Source: Bradyrhizobium sp. CCGUVB1N3
GTDB lineage: Bacteria > Pseudomonadota > Alphaproteobacteria > Rhizobiales > Xanthobacteraceae
Assembly (NCBI RefSeq): GCF_024199925.1
Contig: NZ_JANADR010000001.1
Location: 9,551,501 to 9,615,500 of the forward strand
Length of the DNA stretch: 64,000 nt
Direction: 5' to 3'
Shown: positions 1-8,915 of the stretch, piece by piece
Position numbering within the stretch: the stretch's first letter is position 1
How the letters are laid out: each line of letters begins with the position of its first letter
The notes under the pieces: model-generated
Databases searched by the model: none
What the model was told of the DNA's origin: nothing
What the model saw: the letters and a program-made list of their open reading frames with translations, nothing else
Made by a program: the position numbers and the translations under genes

Positions 1-1
1 C

Positions 2-727
2 GTGCTGTGGATCGCAGGCGGGTTTGCTGAGGGCGAGACGCGGCTGTGGTTCTGGCTCGCGGCCGTCGCCTTCGAATACATCTCGCCAGCCGCGCGCTTC
101 TGGGTCCCGAAGCTGGGATTTTCCTCGATGGAGGCCTGGAGCGTCGAGGGCGGCCACATGGCCGAGCGCTGCGCCGGCTTCATCATCATCGCGCTCGGCG
201 AGGCCATCGTCGTCAACGGCGCGACCTTTGCAGAGCTGAGCTGGACCGGTGAAAATATCTCCGCCTTTCTTGCAGCTCTGCTCGGCAGCGTCACGATGTG
301 GTGGATCTATTTCCACAAAGGTGCCGAAGCGGGCTCGGAGCTGATTTCGAAATCCGCCGAGTCCGGCCGGCTGGCGCGGCTCGCCTACACCTACCTGCAC
401 ATGCCGATCATTGCCGGCATCATCCTGACCGCCGTGTCCGACGAGCTCGTGCTGAAGCATCCGACCGGACATTCCGATCTCAGGACGGTGTTGAGCACGG
501 TCGGTGGTCCCCTGGTGTTTTTGGTCGGCACCATCCTGTTCAAGCACGCCATCCGCGGCTTCCTCCAGCTCTCGCACGGCGTCGGCATTCTCATGCTTCT
601 GGCGTTAGGCTGGTTCGGCGGTGAATGGTCGCCCCTCTGGCTGTCGATCGCGACGACGGCGATCCTGATCGTGGTGGCGGTATGGGAGTCGGTGTCGCTG
701 GGATCCAAGCCTGAAGCGGCCGATTGA
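2..727 (+). CDS. Low temperature requirement protein A (LtrA) family membrane protein, 5' partial
   Basis: Polytopic inner-membrane protein; the visible 241 residues contain about six hydrophobic segments (for example SVTMWWIYFH, MPIIAGIILTAV, VFLVGTILF and ATTAILIVVAVW). The segment with FWVPKLGFSSMEAWSVEGGHMAER followed by a helix with ALGEAI is typical of the LtrA family, in which the membrane Glu/His residues are conserved. LtrA proteins are usually about 370-400 residues, so roughly 130 N-terminal residues lie left of the window; the GTG near base 2 is probably internal. Family function is poorly defined (named from a Listeria cold-growth mutant), so only the family is assigned. Confidence 0.85.
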   Translation: MLWIAGGFAEGETRLWFWLAAVAFEYISPAARFWVPKLGFSSMEAWSVEGGHMAERCAGFIIIALGEAIVVNGATFAELSWTGENISAFLAALLGSVTMWWIYFHKGAEAGSELISKSAESGRLARLAYTYLHMPIIAGIILTAVSDELVLKHPTGHSDLRTVLSTVGGPLVFLVGTILFKHAIRGFLQLSHGVGILMLLALGWFGGEWSPLWLSIATTAILIVVAVWESVSLGSKPEAAD

Positions 728-880
728 ACCGCTTGTGCCGATCGGACGTCTAACGACGAGCCGTTCTCCGCCAGGGATATCATTCAGGCCCGACGTCTCG
801 CGCCGTGTCGGCCTTGCCGGGGCATTTTGCGCCTGCTCATAGCTGAATTTGTGATGTCCCTCGTCAAGGCTCCGACAGAC

Positions 881-1420
881 ATGGACCTTCCCGTGTTCCG
901 ATATCATCCTGATCCGATTGCAAGCGGCAGCATCGTTGCGTCCGGGGCGCAATGCGTTTGCTGCGATCAGCGGCGCGGCTTCATCTATACGGGGCCAAGC
1001 TATTGCGAGGCGGAGCTCGACGAGGCTCTCTGTCCGTGGTGCATCGCCGACGGCTCGGCGCATGAGACATTCGACGCGAGCTTCGTCGACGAAGCGCTCT
1101 TCCCGGACGAGATTCCCCGCGAGGTCGTCGAGGAGATCGCCTTTCGCACCCCGGGCTTCTCCGGCTGGCAGCAGGAGCAGTGGATGGCCTGTTGCTGTGA
1201 TGCGGCCGCCTTCATCGAGCCTGCCGGCCATGCCGAGATCCGCGCACGCCATCCGCAGCTCGAGGGCACATTGATGATGCACATCGTGCACGATCACGGC
1301 CTTTCCGGCGGCGCCGCGACGCGATTTCTCACCTCGCTCAACCGCGACCGCGGGCCGACAGCTTACGTCTTCTGCTGTCGTCACTGCGACAGCAAGCTCG
1401 CCTACATCGACTGTCTTTAG
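881..1420 (+). CDS. CbrC-like (UPF0167) cysteine-rich protein
   Basis: Small soluble protein of about 180 residues. It opens with LPVFRYHPDP and continues with a CVCCDQRRGFIYTG segment and a LCPWCIADGSAH segment, the paired CxxC motifs that define the CbrC/UPF0167 family; a third CCCD/CCRHC pair is near the C-terminus, so a metal site is likely. The E. coli relative CbrC was linked to colicin E2 tolerance, but the biochemical role is unknown. The start is uncertain: the ATG at 881 places the family motif at residue 3, while an ATG at 854 or a TTG at 827 would add 9 or 18 residues. It stands between ltrA and an exported hypothetical, all on the same strand. Confidence 0.75.
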   Translation: MDLPVFRYHPDPIASGSIVASGAQCVCCDQRRGFIYTGPSYCEAELDEALCPWCIADGSAHETFDASFVDEALFPDEIPREVVEEIAFRTPGFSGWQQEQWMACCCDAAAFIEPAGHAEIRARHPQLEGTLMMHIVHDHGLSGGAATRFLTSLNRDRGPTAYVFCCRHCDSKLAYIDCL

Positions 1421-1440
1421 CCAAGGCACGCGGAGCCAAC

Positions 1441-2109
1441 ATGAGCCACGCCTTCTGGAGCTGCTTGACCTGCCTTGCGATCATGACGTTCTCGTCGACG
1501 TCAGGCTTGGCCGGCGACACGGTCCTGCTGGAGGTCGAGCTCAAGCTGACGGATCGGGACTACAAGCCGCTCGCCGGCGTGCCGGTTCGCCTGGTATTCG
1601 GCACCGGGGATTGGCAGGCGCCCAATGCCGGCACGCGTGTCGTCTCCGCGGACGATGGCACCGCGCGATTTACGGCGCAGGCCGTCATCGACCGACGCTG
1701 GAATTTTAGCAATATCGGCTTCACACCGTTCAGCATGCCGTTTCGTGCCGACCATCTTTTTCTTGCGGCCGAGCTCGAATTCGTAATTCCGAGGCGGGAC
1801 GGCGGGGATGCCGTTCATCAGTTTCTCTACACTGCCGATATCGATCGGATGCCCGACGGGGACTGCAGCACGTTGGATCTCGACAAGGTGTACGAGGCGG
1901 GCCCGGACGGCCGATTCACCAGGCTCGTCGGCTCCAACGCTGCGGGCCCGAATTTCGACGGCACGATCGACGGTTGGAGGCTCGACAGCGCCGGGTACAG
2001 GATGTGGGACTCCATGCTGACGCCGGTCAAGGATGAGCTGACCGGCACGCGCAAATGGCACCTGAAGCTCGGCTTGATGCGCCGGCCGAAGCCCGTTCTG
2101 GTGCAATAG
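1441..2109 (+). CDS. Exported hypothetical protein
   Basis: Protein of 222 residues with a clear N-terminal signal peptide (hydrophobic stretch about residues 5-22 ending near GLAGD). The mature part begins with a beta-rich segment, LLEVELKLTDRDYKPLAGVPVRLVFG, which resembles an Ig-like or transthyretin-like module (the 'plaGvpVrl' pattern of carboxypeptidase-regulatory-like domains); this is a fold impression, not a confident family match. The C-terminal half has no recognised motif. It starts 21 bases after the CbrC-like gene, so the two may be cotranscribed, and it ends nine bases before the convergent egtD stop. Probably periplasmic. Function unknown. Confidence 0.6.
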   Translation: MSHAFWSCLTCLAIMTFSSTSGLAGDTVLLEVELKLTDRDYKPLAGVPVRLVFGTGDWQAPNAGTRVVSADDGTARFTAQAVIDRRWNFSNIGFTPFSMPFRADHLFLAAELEFVIPRRDGGDAVHQFLYTADIDRMPDGDCSTLDLDKVYEAGPDGRFTRLVGSNAAGPNFDGTIDGWRLDSAGYRMWDSMLTPVKDELTGTRKWHLKLGLMRRPKPVLVQ

Positions 2110-2118
2110 AGGTCTGCT

Positions 2119-3090
2119 CTACTCCGAGGTGACCAGCGCATGCACGGAGAACATCCGTGCCGCATCGGTCCAGGTTTCCCGCACGCGCCAGCCGGCGCCG
2201 CGCGCCAGCGCTGCAAACCGCTCCAGGCTGTATTTGTAGCTGCTCTCGGTATGGATGCTCTCGCCCGGCCGGAACGAGAAGCTCGTGCCCAGCATGCGCA
2301 CGGTCTGGCTCTTCCTGCTGATCAGGTGCATCTCGATGCGGTGCTGCTCGCGATTGTAGATCGCGCGATGGGTGAAGGCGGAGAGGTCGAAATTGCCGCC
2401 GAGCTCGCGGTTGATGCGCACGAGCACATTGAGGTTGAAGCGGGCGGTGACACCGGCCGCGTCGTTATAGGCGTCGTGGAGTACCCGCTCGTCCTTCTCC
2501 AGATCGGCACCGATGATCATCAGCGCGCCCCGGCCCAGAATCTCGCGTGCACTCTTCAGAAATGCCCGGGCTTCGTGCGGCTCGAAATTGCCGATGGTTG
2601 AGCCCGGGAAGAACCCGACCTTCGGCAGCGAGGCGACTGCCGGCGGCAGCTCGAACGGCGTGGTGAAGTCTGCGGCGACCGGATGGATGCCGAGCGAGGG
2701 GAAATCTTGCCGCAGGCCGTTCGCCTGCCCCTGGAGGAAATCGCCGGAGATGTCGACGGGCACGTAGGCGGCGAACCTGCAATGCTTCAGGAGCAGGCGG
2801 ACCTTGGTGGTCGCGCCGGCGCCGAACTCGACCAGCGCAGAGTGCTCCGGGATGATTTTCGCGATCTCGCAGCCCCGCTCGCGCAGGATCGAGAGCTCGG
2901 TGCGCGTCGGATAATATTCCGGCAGGCGCGTGATTGCCTCGAACAGCTCTGATCCCGTCGCGTCGTAGAAATATTTCGGCGATAGCTTTTTCGGCTGCTG
3001 CGACAGATCCCCGATGGCGTCGCGGGCAAAGGCGGTGGTCTGTTCGTCAGGAAGATGGGCTTCGGCCAAAGCGCTGGCGTGCACATTCAT
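2119..3090 (-). CDS. egtD: L-histidine N-alpha-methyltransferase EgtD (ergothioneine biosynthesis)
   Basis: Catalyses SAM-dependent trimethylation of histidine to hercynine, the first committed step of ergothioneine synthesis. The 323-residue length matches EgtD. Signature features are KLSPKYFYDATGSELFEAI (about residues 35-53), RLPEYYPTRTE, and the SAM-binding loop VEFGAGATTK (about 87-96), with PGSTIGNF farther on. The ATG at 3088-3090 is preceded by a GGAGAG ribosome-binding site. It lies downstream of egtB on the same strand, separated by 152 bases that include a repeat element, so the two genes probably form one pathway unit. egtA, egtC and egtE are not seen, as is common outside actinobacteria. 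Confidence 0.93.
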   Translation of the reverse strand: MNVHASALAEAHLPDEQTTAFARDAIGDLSQQPKKLSPKYFYDATGSELFEAITRLPEYYPTRTELSILRERGCEIAKIIPEHSALVEFGAGATTKVRLLLKHCRFAAYVPVDISGDFLQGQANGLRQDFPSLGIHPVAADFTTPFELPPAVASLPKVGFFPGSTIGNFEPHEARAFLKSAREILGRGALMIIGADLEKDERVLHDAYNDAAGVTARFNLNVLVRINRELGGNFDLSAFTHRAIYNREQHRIEMHLISRKSQTVRMLGTSFSFRPGESIHTESSYKYSLERFAALARGAGWRVRETWTDAARMFSVHALVTSE

Positions 3091-3142
3091 GATACTCTCC
3101 TGAACGCGCTGTCCGGCGCGCGGTTGTCGTCGGATGAGATTC

Positions 3143-3243
3143 TAAAGCGCGATGAAATTAGGATGAATTGTCATCGCGCTTTAGGTCGTTGTTTGAGCAT
3201 GATCTCTTCGGAAAACCGCTGCTCACTTTTCCGGATCATGCTC
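3143..3243. repeat. Double-hairpin intergenic repeat between egtB and egtD
   Basis: Two adjacent inverted repeats: AAAGCGCGATGA with TCATCGCGCTTTA (3144-3182), then GAGCATGATC with GATCATGCTC (3195-3243). From memory this paired palindrome is a frequent dispersed element in Bradyrhizobium and Rhodopseudomonas genomes. Its right edge touches the egtB stop codon, so it is transcribed with the egtB-egtD message and could act as an RNA processing, attenuation or stability element. Confidence 0.75.
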
Positions 3244-4490
3244 TAGTCGTAGTCGGCGAGGCGCAGTCCCGTGAATTGCCAACGGTGGTGCGGATAAAAA
3301 AAGTTGCGATAGGTAATACGGCTGTGCCCGCCCGGAGTTGCAAGCGAGGAGCCGCGCAGCACCAGCTGGTTGACCATGAACTTGCCGTTGTACTCGCCGA
3401 GTGCGCCCTCCACGGCGCGGTAACCGGGATAGGGCGAATATGAGCTGCGGGTCCACTGCCAGACGATGCCGAAGGCATCATTGAGTTGGCCCGCGCGGGC
3501 CGCGACCTCCCATTCCATCTCGGTCGGCAGGTGTTTTCCAGCCCAGCGCGCGAACGCATCCGCCTCGTAATAGCTGACGTGGCAGACCGGCGCGTTGGGA
3601 TCGACCGGCTTGAGGCCGGCGAGCGTCATCACGTGCCAGTGACCGTCGATCTCGCGCCAGTGGCCCGGAGCCTGCCAGCCCTCGTTGCTGACGGTAGCAA
3701 AGCCGTCCATCAGCCAGAGCGGCGCGGCTCGGTAACCGCCGTCGCGTATGAAGGCGAGCCACTCGGCATTGGTGACGAGATTGCGCGCGATCCTGACGGG
3801 ACCGACGAGCGCGCGATGCGCCGGCTTCTCATTGTCGAAATGAAAGCTGTCGTCGGCGTGTCCGATGCTGTGAATGCCTTCGTTCAGGGATAGCCATTCC
3901 GCGCCGGTCTTGTTCGGGGCCGGGAAGCGCCACTCGCGATCGTAAGCGGGGAGAACCGGATTCTGCGCAAAGGCGTGCAGGATATCCGTGAACATCAACT
4001 CCTGGTGCTGCTGCTCATGATTGAGGCCGACTTCGACCAGCGGGCTGATGGCGCGAAGCTCGGCCTCGTCCGCCTCGCGGAAGAATCTTACAACGGCGGC
4101 ATCGACATATGTCCGATAGGCGGTGACCTGATCGGCGCTCGGCCGCGTGATGTCACCGCGGCGATGCCGGGCATGGCGCGGGCCGGCGCTGACATAATAG
4201 GAATTGAACAGGAATGCGAAGTCGGGGTGGAAGGGCTTATAGCCCGGACAGTGCTCGCCGAGCAGAAACTGCTCGAAGAACCAGGTCGTATGCGCGCGGT
4301 GCCATTTCGCAGGACTCGCATCCGGCATGGACTGGATCTGCTGGTCTTCCGCGCTGAGCGGCGCAGCGCGACGCTCGGTCTCGTTGCGGACCGCCACAAA
4401 GGCATCCACCAGCGCCTCGGCCAAGCTGCCGGATTCGGAGAAAGGTGACGCAGGGAGCGGGCTGGCCGTCGCGGAGGCTTGTTTCGTCAC
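3243..4490 (-). CDS. egtB: Ergothioneine biosynthesis sulfoxide synthase EgtB
   Basis: Non-heme iron enzyme joining hercynine to a thiol (gamma-glutamylcysteine or cysteine) with O2 to give the sulfoxide precursor of ergothioneine. The N-terminal DinB-like half carries WHRAHTTWFFEQFLL (about 63-77) and the iron-binding HxxxHxE motif HEQQHQE (158-164). The C-terminal half is an FGE-sulfatase domain with CHVSYYEADAFARWAGKHLPTE and QWTRSSYSPYPGY followed by RGSS. At 415 residues the length is normal. It starts with GTG (4488-4490) behind GGAGAA. The specific thiol donor cannot be read from the sequence; absence of egtA/egtC nearby suggests a variant pathway. egtD follows on the same strand. Confidence 0.92.
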   Translation of the reverse strand: MTKQASATASPLPASPFSESGSLAEALVDAFVAVRNETERRAAPLSAEDQQIQSMPDASPAKWHRAHTTWFFEQFLLGEHCPGYKPFHPDFAFLFNSYYVSAGPRHARHRRGDITRPSADQVTAYRTYVDAAVVRFFREADEAELRAISPLVEVGLNHEQQHQELMFTDILHAFAQNPVLPAYDREWRFPAPNKTGAEWLSLNEGIHSIGHADDSFHFDNEKPAHRALVGPVRIARNLVTNAEWLAFIRDGGYRAAPLWLMDGFATVSNEGWQAPGHWREIDGHWHVMTLAGLKPVDPNAPVCHVSYYEADAFARWAGKHLPTEMEWEVAARAGQLNDAFGIVWQWTRSSYSPYPGYRAVEGALGEYNGKFMVNQLVLRGSSLATPGGHSRITYRNFFYPHHRWQFTGLRLADYD

Positions 4491-4785
4491 GGTTTTCTCC
4501 AGGTGGACAAGAGAACGTTGCAGACGTAGCTCGGTTCCAAGAGACAGGTTCGTCCTAGATAGGGCCTCCGTTACGGGATAAAAGTCCTCCTTGGTGATGA
4601 TATTAGAGCCATCAGGCTATGACCCGGCCGGCCCCGAACTGGCAGGCCGGTTGCATGGCAGGGCTTCGTCGCCGCCATTTTACTTTGGATGTCCAATAGT
4701 TTGCGCTACATATACGGGCAGGTATCGGGTTAGATGGCTGAGCCGGCCCGAAGCGATGAGGGCTCTGCCCCGGAAGGACATGGAT

Positions 4786-5118
4786 ATGAGCATCGAGGAA
4801 TTCATCGACAGCGAAGTGAAGTCGAACGACGTGGTTCTGTTCATGAAGGGCACGCCGCAATTTCCGCAGTGCGGTTTCTCCGGCCAGGTCGTGCAGATCC
4901 TCGACCATCTCGGCGTCGGCTATAAGGGCCTGAACGTTCTCGAATCGGCTGAGCTGCGCAACGGCATCAAGGTCTATTCGAACTGGCCGACCATCCCGCA
5001 ACTTTATGTGAAGGGCGAGTTCGTCGGCGGCTGTGACATCGTGCGCGAGATGTTCCAGGCCGGCGAATTGCAGCAGCTCTTCTCCGACAAGGGCGTTGCG
5101 GTCAACGCAGCGGCCTGA
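4786..5118 (+). CDS. grxD: Monothiol glutaredoxin, Grx4/GrxD family
   Basis: CGFS-type monothiol glutaredoxin of 110 residues, which binds a [2Fe-2S] cluster with glutathione and delivers iron-sulfur clusters in the cytosol. Visible motifs are VVLFMKGTPQFPQCGFSGQ (active-site CGFS at about 29-32), the cis-Pro TIPQLYVKGEF and the glutathione-site GGCDIVREM. The ATG at 4786 is eight bases after a GGAAGG site; an ATG two codons upstream (4780) is an alternative. bolA or purL, frequent neighbours in other Rhizobiales, are not seen here. It is divergent from egtB, with about 290 bases of shared upstream region. Confidence 0.93.
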   Translation: MSIEEFIDSEVKSNDVVLFMKGTPQFPQCGFSGQVVQILDHLGVGYKGLNVLESAELRNGIKVYSNWPTIPQLYVKGEFVGGCDIVREMFQAGELQQLFSDKGVAVNAAA

Positions 5119-5127
5119 TCCTTGACG

Positions 5128-5670
5128 ATGCTGACGCGCCGGATCGGTGGCGCGCGGCTCGAAATCATCGTTGCCGACATCACGACACTCGGCGTTGACG
5201 GCATCGTCAACGCCGCCAATACGTCGCTCCTCGGCGGTGGCGGCGTCGATGGTGCGATCCACCGGGCCGCCGGTCCGGACCTTGTCGCCGAGTGCCGCAT
5301 GCTCCACGGCTGCAAGACGGGTGATGCCAAGATTACGCGGGGCTACCGGCTGAAGGCCGCGCATGTGATCCACACCGTCGGTCCGGTGTGGAATGGCGGC
5401 ACTCTCGGCGAAGACGATCTGCTCGCCTCCTGCTATCGCCGTTCGATGGAGCTCTGCCGCAAGCACGAGCTCGCCTCCGTGGCATTCCCGGCGATTTCGA
5501 CCGGCATCTACCGTTTCCCGGCGGACCGCGCCGCGCAGATTGCAGTCGCGACCACGGTCGAAGCTCTGGCCACGACCCCTTCGGTCACTCAGGTCATCTT
5601 CTGCTGCTTCTCCGAGCCAAGTGCTGTCCTGCATCGTGACGCGCTGTTGGCGCACGGCGCCGGCGATTGA
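5128..5670 (+). CDS. Macro-domain O-acetyl-ADP-ribose deacetylase (YmdB-like)
   Basis: A single macro domain of 180 residues. The order of motifs is canonical: [36 protein letters not shown] near the N-terminus, then [11 protein letters not shown] and the phosphate-binding segment [12 protein letters not shown]. The family removes ADP-ribose from acetylated or protein substrates, and YmdB also modulates RNase III in E. coli. It starts nine bases after the grxD stop, so the two genes are likely cotranscribed; a TTG six bases upstream of the chosen ATG is a less likely start. The downstream serine hydrolase begins two bases after its stop codon. Confidence 0.9.
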   Translation: MLTRRIGGARLEIIVADITTLGVDGIVNAANTSLLGGGGVDGAIHRAAGPDLVAECRMLHGCKTGDAKITRGYRLKAAHVIHTVGPVWNGGTLGEDDLLASCYRRSMELCRKHELASVAFPAISTGIYRFPADRAAQIAVATTVEALATTPSVTQVIFCCFSEPSAVLHRDALLAHGAGD

Positions 5671-5672
5671 CG

Positions 5673-6950
5673 ATGAGGCAGGGCCGTCGTTCCGCCGAAG
5701 GACGTCTGGCCCTCATACGTTGGCTGTCCGTCTGCGCTGGGCTCCTGGCGTTCGCTGCGGTTGCAACGGCGCAAGACCTGCTTGCCGGCCGTGAATTCGA
5801 TCCGCAGAAGCTTGCGCGCGTCAGCGACTATCTTCGCAACGAGGTTACGGCCGGCAGGATTCCCGGCGCGATCCTGCTGATCCAGCAGCACGGCAGGCCC
5901 GTCGTCTACGAGAGATTTGGCCTGCGCAACGTCAAGACGGCGCAGCCGATGACGGACGACACCATCTTCCGCCTCTATTCGATGTCGAAGCCGGTGACCT
6001 CGGTCGCCGCGATGATGCTGGTCGATGACGGCAAGCTTGGTCTCGACGATGCACTTTCGAAATACATTCCAGCCTTCGCCGATGTGAAGGTCGGCGTCGA
6101 GCAGCCGGACGGCAGCTTACGGCTCGTACCGCCGGCGCAGCCGATCATCATCCGCGACCTCCTGCGTCACACCTCCGGCGTCACCTACGGCTTCTACGGC
6201 GACAGCCCGGTGCGCAAGCTTTATGCGAGCGCCGGCCTGTTTGACGGCGATCCCGACAATGCCGAGTTCGTCGCGCGGCTGGCGCGGTTGCCGCTCGCCG
6301 AGCAGCCAGCGACACTGTGGGACTACGGCCATTCGACCGACGTGCTGGGGCGGGTGATCGAGATCGTCTCGGACGGCTCGCTCTATCAGTTCGAGAAGGA
6401 GCGGCTGCTCGATCCGCTCGGGATGCGCGATACCGCTTTCTTCGTCGCCGACGATACCAGGCGTCCCTTGATCGCAGAGCCTCTGCCGAGCGACTGGTTC
6501 GACCGTCCCGTCGCGGGCATCAAGGAGCCGAGCGCGCCGCATCGCTGGGAATCCGGCGGCGCCGGCATGGTCGGCACCGTCGGCGATTATGCGCGCTTTG
6601 CTCAGATGCTGCTCAACGGTGGCGAACTCGATGGAAGGCGCTATCTCAGGCGCGAGACGGTCGCGCTGATGACCTCGGACCAGATCGGCGAGGGGACCGG
6701 GATCGGAAAGGATCCAGAGTTCTATTTTCCGGGCCCTGACAGCGGCTTCGGCCTGGGATTTGCGGTGCGGATGGATACGAAGGCCCCGTTGCCGGCCGGC
6801 GAATATCGCTGGGACGGCGTCGGCGGCACCTTCTTCTTCATCGATCCCGCCGACGACATGTTCGTCATCTGCATGATGCAGTCGCCGTCGCAGCGCGGGC
6901 CGATCCAGACCGAATTGAAGCGGCTGGTCTACGACGCGATGGGCCGCTGA
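5673..6950 (+). CDS. Exported serine hydrolase, beta-lactamase class C / esterase-like family
   Basis: Protein of 425 residues with an N-terminal signal anchor or signal peptide (about residues 12-33, ending in ATAQD). The active-site SxxK motif is SMSK (Ser103-Lys106), the Tyr motif is in WDYGHSTDVLG, and a GGTFFF segment sits where the KTG-like box is expected. This layout is typical of EstB-type esterases and class C-like peptidases rather than true resistance enzymes; the HTSG segment (RHTSGVTYGF) supports that. Substrate cannot be predicted. It directly follows the macro-domain gene (start two bases after its stop), so it belongs to the grxD-macro transcription unit. Confidence 0.85.
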   Translation: MRQGRRSAEGRLALIRWLSVCAGLLAFAAVATAQDLLAGREFDPQKLARVSDYLRNEVTAGRIPGAILLIQQHGRPVVYERFGLRNVKTAQPMTDDTIFRLYSMSKPVTSVAAMMLVDDGKLGLDDALSKYIPAFADVKVGVEQPDGSLRLVPPAQPIIIRDLLRHTSGVTYGFYGDSPVRKLYASAGLFDGDPDNAEFVARLARLPLAEQPATLWDYGHSTDVLGRVIEIVSDGSLYQFEKERLLDPLGMRDTAFFVADDTRRPLIAEPLPSDWFDRPVAGIKEPSAPHRWESGGAGMVGTVGDYARFAQMLLNGGELDGRRYLRRETVALMTSDQIGEGTGIGKDPEFYFPGPDSGFGLGFAVRMDTKAPLPAGEYRWDGVGGTFFFIDPADDMFVICMMQSPSQRGPIQTELKRLVYDAMGR

Positions 6951-8018
6951 TCACGCCCCGCGCACGATCTCGCGCACATGGCCGATCGTTTCCTCGATCA
7001 TCGCAGCCGTCACGTCGAGATGCGTGCAGGCGCGGATGCGGCCGTCCATCATCGCAAGCATCACGCCGCGCTGGCGCAAGGCGCCCACCATCTTGTCGCC
7101 GGGGACGCCAGTGCCGTCGGGCTTGAAGAACACGAGATTGGTCTCGGGCTCCTGCACCTCGATGCCTGCGATCTGCGATAGCCCGCGCGCCAGCGCGCGC
7201 GCATTGGCGTGGTCATCCGCAAGGCGATCGACGTGGTGGTCGAGCGCGTAGATGCAGGCGGCCGCGCAGACGCCGGACTGCCGCATCGAGCCGCCGAGGC
7301 GCTGCTTCCACTGCCAGACCGCGTCGATGAACTCGCGGGAGCCGGCGAGTGCACCGCCGATCGGCGAGCCCAGGCCCTTCGAGAAGTCGATCCAGGCCGA
7401 ATCCCAGCCTGCCGTCATGTCGCGCGGGGCGATGCCGGTGGCGACGGTTGCGTTGAGCAGGCGCGCGCCGTCCATGTGGGTGGCAAGCCCGTTCTGCTTC
7501 GCGATCGCGACGATCTCGTCGAGCGCCGCCTTCTTCCAGATCGTGCCGCCGCCGATATTGGCGGTCTGCTCAACACTGACGACCCGCTGTGTCGGCTGGT
7601 AGCGCGTGCGCGGATGAAGGGCTTTGCGGAACGTCTCAGGGGTGAACTGCCCGTCGGGGCCCTGGAGCTGCGTGATCTGGAAGCCGCCGAGGGCAGCATG
7701 CGCGCCACCTTCGCGCGCGATGATATGCGCGGTCTCATGCGCGAGGATCTCGTCGCCGGGACGGCAGTGCACCAGCGTCGCGGTGACGTTGCACATCGTC
7801 CCCGAGGGCATGAACACCGCGGCTTCCTTGCCGAGCAGGTCCGCGACGCGCTCGCAGAGCGCATTCGTGGTCGGGTCGTCGCCGACCTGCTCGTCGCCGA
7901 CCTCCGCACGCGCGATCGCCTCGCGCATCGCGGGCGTCGGCCGCGTCTGCGTGTCCGAGAGCAAGTTGATGCGCACAAGCGGCGCCTTGGGATCGACGGG
8001 GGGAGGGGTATAGAGCAT
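6951..8018 (-). CDS. Low-specificity L-threonine aldolase family PLP enzyme
   Basis: PLP-dependent fold-type I enzyme cleaving L-threonine or allo-threonine to glycine and acetaldehyde. Seen are the N-terminal LLSDTQTRPTPAMREAI, EVGDEQVGDDPT, the FMPSGTMCN loop, HMDGARLLNA (PLP-binding Asp) and the Schiff-base lysine in WIDFSKGLGSP (Lys214). Length 355 is normal. Its stop codon is adjacent to the convergent hydrolase stop (6950/6951). It lies downstream of rpsD on the same strand but is separated from it by a strong terminator, so it has its own promoter or depends on read-through. Related beta-eliminating lyases cannot be fully excluded. Confidence 0.9.
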   Translation of the reverse strand: MLYTPPPVDPKAPLVRINLLSDTQTRPTPAMREAIARAEVGDEQVGDDPTTNALCERVADLLGKEAAVFMPSGTMCNVTATLVHCRPGDEILAHETAHIIAREGGAHAALGGFQITQLQGPDGQFTPETFRKALHPRTRYQPTQRVVSVEQTANIGGGTIWKKAALDEIVAIAKQNGLATHMDGARLLNATVATGIAPRDMTAGWDSAWIDFSKGLGSPIGGALAGSREFIDAVWQWKQRLGGSMRQSGVCAAACIYALDHHVDRLADDHANARALARGLSQIAGIEVQEPETNLVFFKPDGTGVPGDKMVGALRQRGVMLAMMDGRIRACTHLDVTAAMIEETIGHVREIVRGA

Positions 8019-8063
8019 GCGACGCCTCTTGGATTGGGACGGCCCTTGCCGGGTCTCTTAAGC

Positions 8064-8093
8064 AAAAAGGCCCCGGTTTTGCCGGGGCCTTTC
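8064..8093 (-). terminator. Rho-independent terminator of rpsD
   Basis: On the minus strand, a GC-rich hairpin (AAAGGCCCCGG, loop CAAAA, CCGGGGCCTTT) runs into TTTTT. It begins about 12 bases after the rpsD stop codon, the expected position. Confidence 0.85.
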
Positions 8094-8104
8094 GAACTTC
8101 GTTA

Positions 8105-8722
8105 TCAGCGCGAATAGAATTCGACGACCAGATGCGGCTCCATCTGCACCGGGAACGGTACGTCGGAGAGGCCGGGGATGCGCGCGTATTTCGCGGTCAT
8201 CTTGCCGTGGTCGACTTCGAGATAGTCGGGGGTGTCACGCTCGGGGAGCTGGCTCGCTTCGAGCACGTGGGCGAGCTGCTTGGAGGCTTCCTTGACCTCG
8301 ATCACGTCGCCGACCTTGAGCTGGTAGCTCGAGATGTTGACCTTGCGGCCGTTCACCTTGATGTGGCCGTGGTTGATGAACTGGCGGGCGGCGAAGATCG
8401 TCGAGACGAACTTGGCGCGGTACACGACCGCGTCGAGACGGCGCTCCAACAGGCCGATCAGGTTCTCGCCGGTGTCGCCCTTCAGGCGGCTCGCCTCGAC
8501 ATAGATGCCGTGGAACTGGCGCTCGGAAATGTTGGCGTAGTAGCCCTTGAGCTTCTGCTTGGCGCGGAGCTGCACGCCGAAGTCGGAGAGCTTGCCCTTG
8601 CGGCGCTGGCCGTGCTGGCCGGGGCCGTACTCACGACGATTCACAGGGCTCTTCGGGCGGCCCCAGATGTTCTGGCCCATACGGCGATCGATCTTGTACT
8701 TCGCCTCACTGCGCTTAGTCAT
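8105..8722 (-). CDS. rpsD: 30S ribosomal protein S4
   Basis: Primary 16S rRNA-binding protein that nucleates small-subunit assembly, also tied to translational fidelity. The 205-residue sequence from [20 protein letters not shown] carries the basic [22 protein letters not shown] segment and an S4 RNA-binding domain with [11 protein letters not shown] and [12 protein letters not shown], and ends in EFYSR. The reading frame stays open upstream to 8821, but the ATG at 8720-8722 is the conserved start, preceded by AGAGGA. The gene is monocistronic with a strong terminator. The alphaproteobacterial form lacks the N-terminal zinc-binding cysteines, as here. Confidence 0.97.
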   Translation of the reverse strand: MTKRSEAKYKIDRRMGQNIWGRPKSPVNRREYGPGQHGQRRKGKLSDFGVQLRAKQKLKGYYANISERQFHGIYVEASRLKGDTGENLIGLLERRLDAVVYRAKFVSTIFAARQFINHGHIKVNGRKVNISSYQLKVGDVIEVKEASKQLAHVLEASQLPERDTPDYLEVDHGKMTAKYARIPGLSDVPFPVQMEPHLVVEFYSR

Positions 8723-8915
8723 CGCGTCCTCTTTGATAGAGTTAGGTTGGTTTGAGGAGACGCGCCCTCCTGTGTGACCGGGAAACCCCGGCACCGACAG
8801 GCCCCATCCCCAAAGCTTCAAGGGACAAGGCCACGGGTCGCGAAACGCTTCGCGGGCCGAAACCGGCCCGCGAGCAGGCGGCTTTTAGGAGAAATCGGGC
8901 CGTCCTGTCAATCTT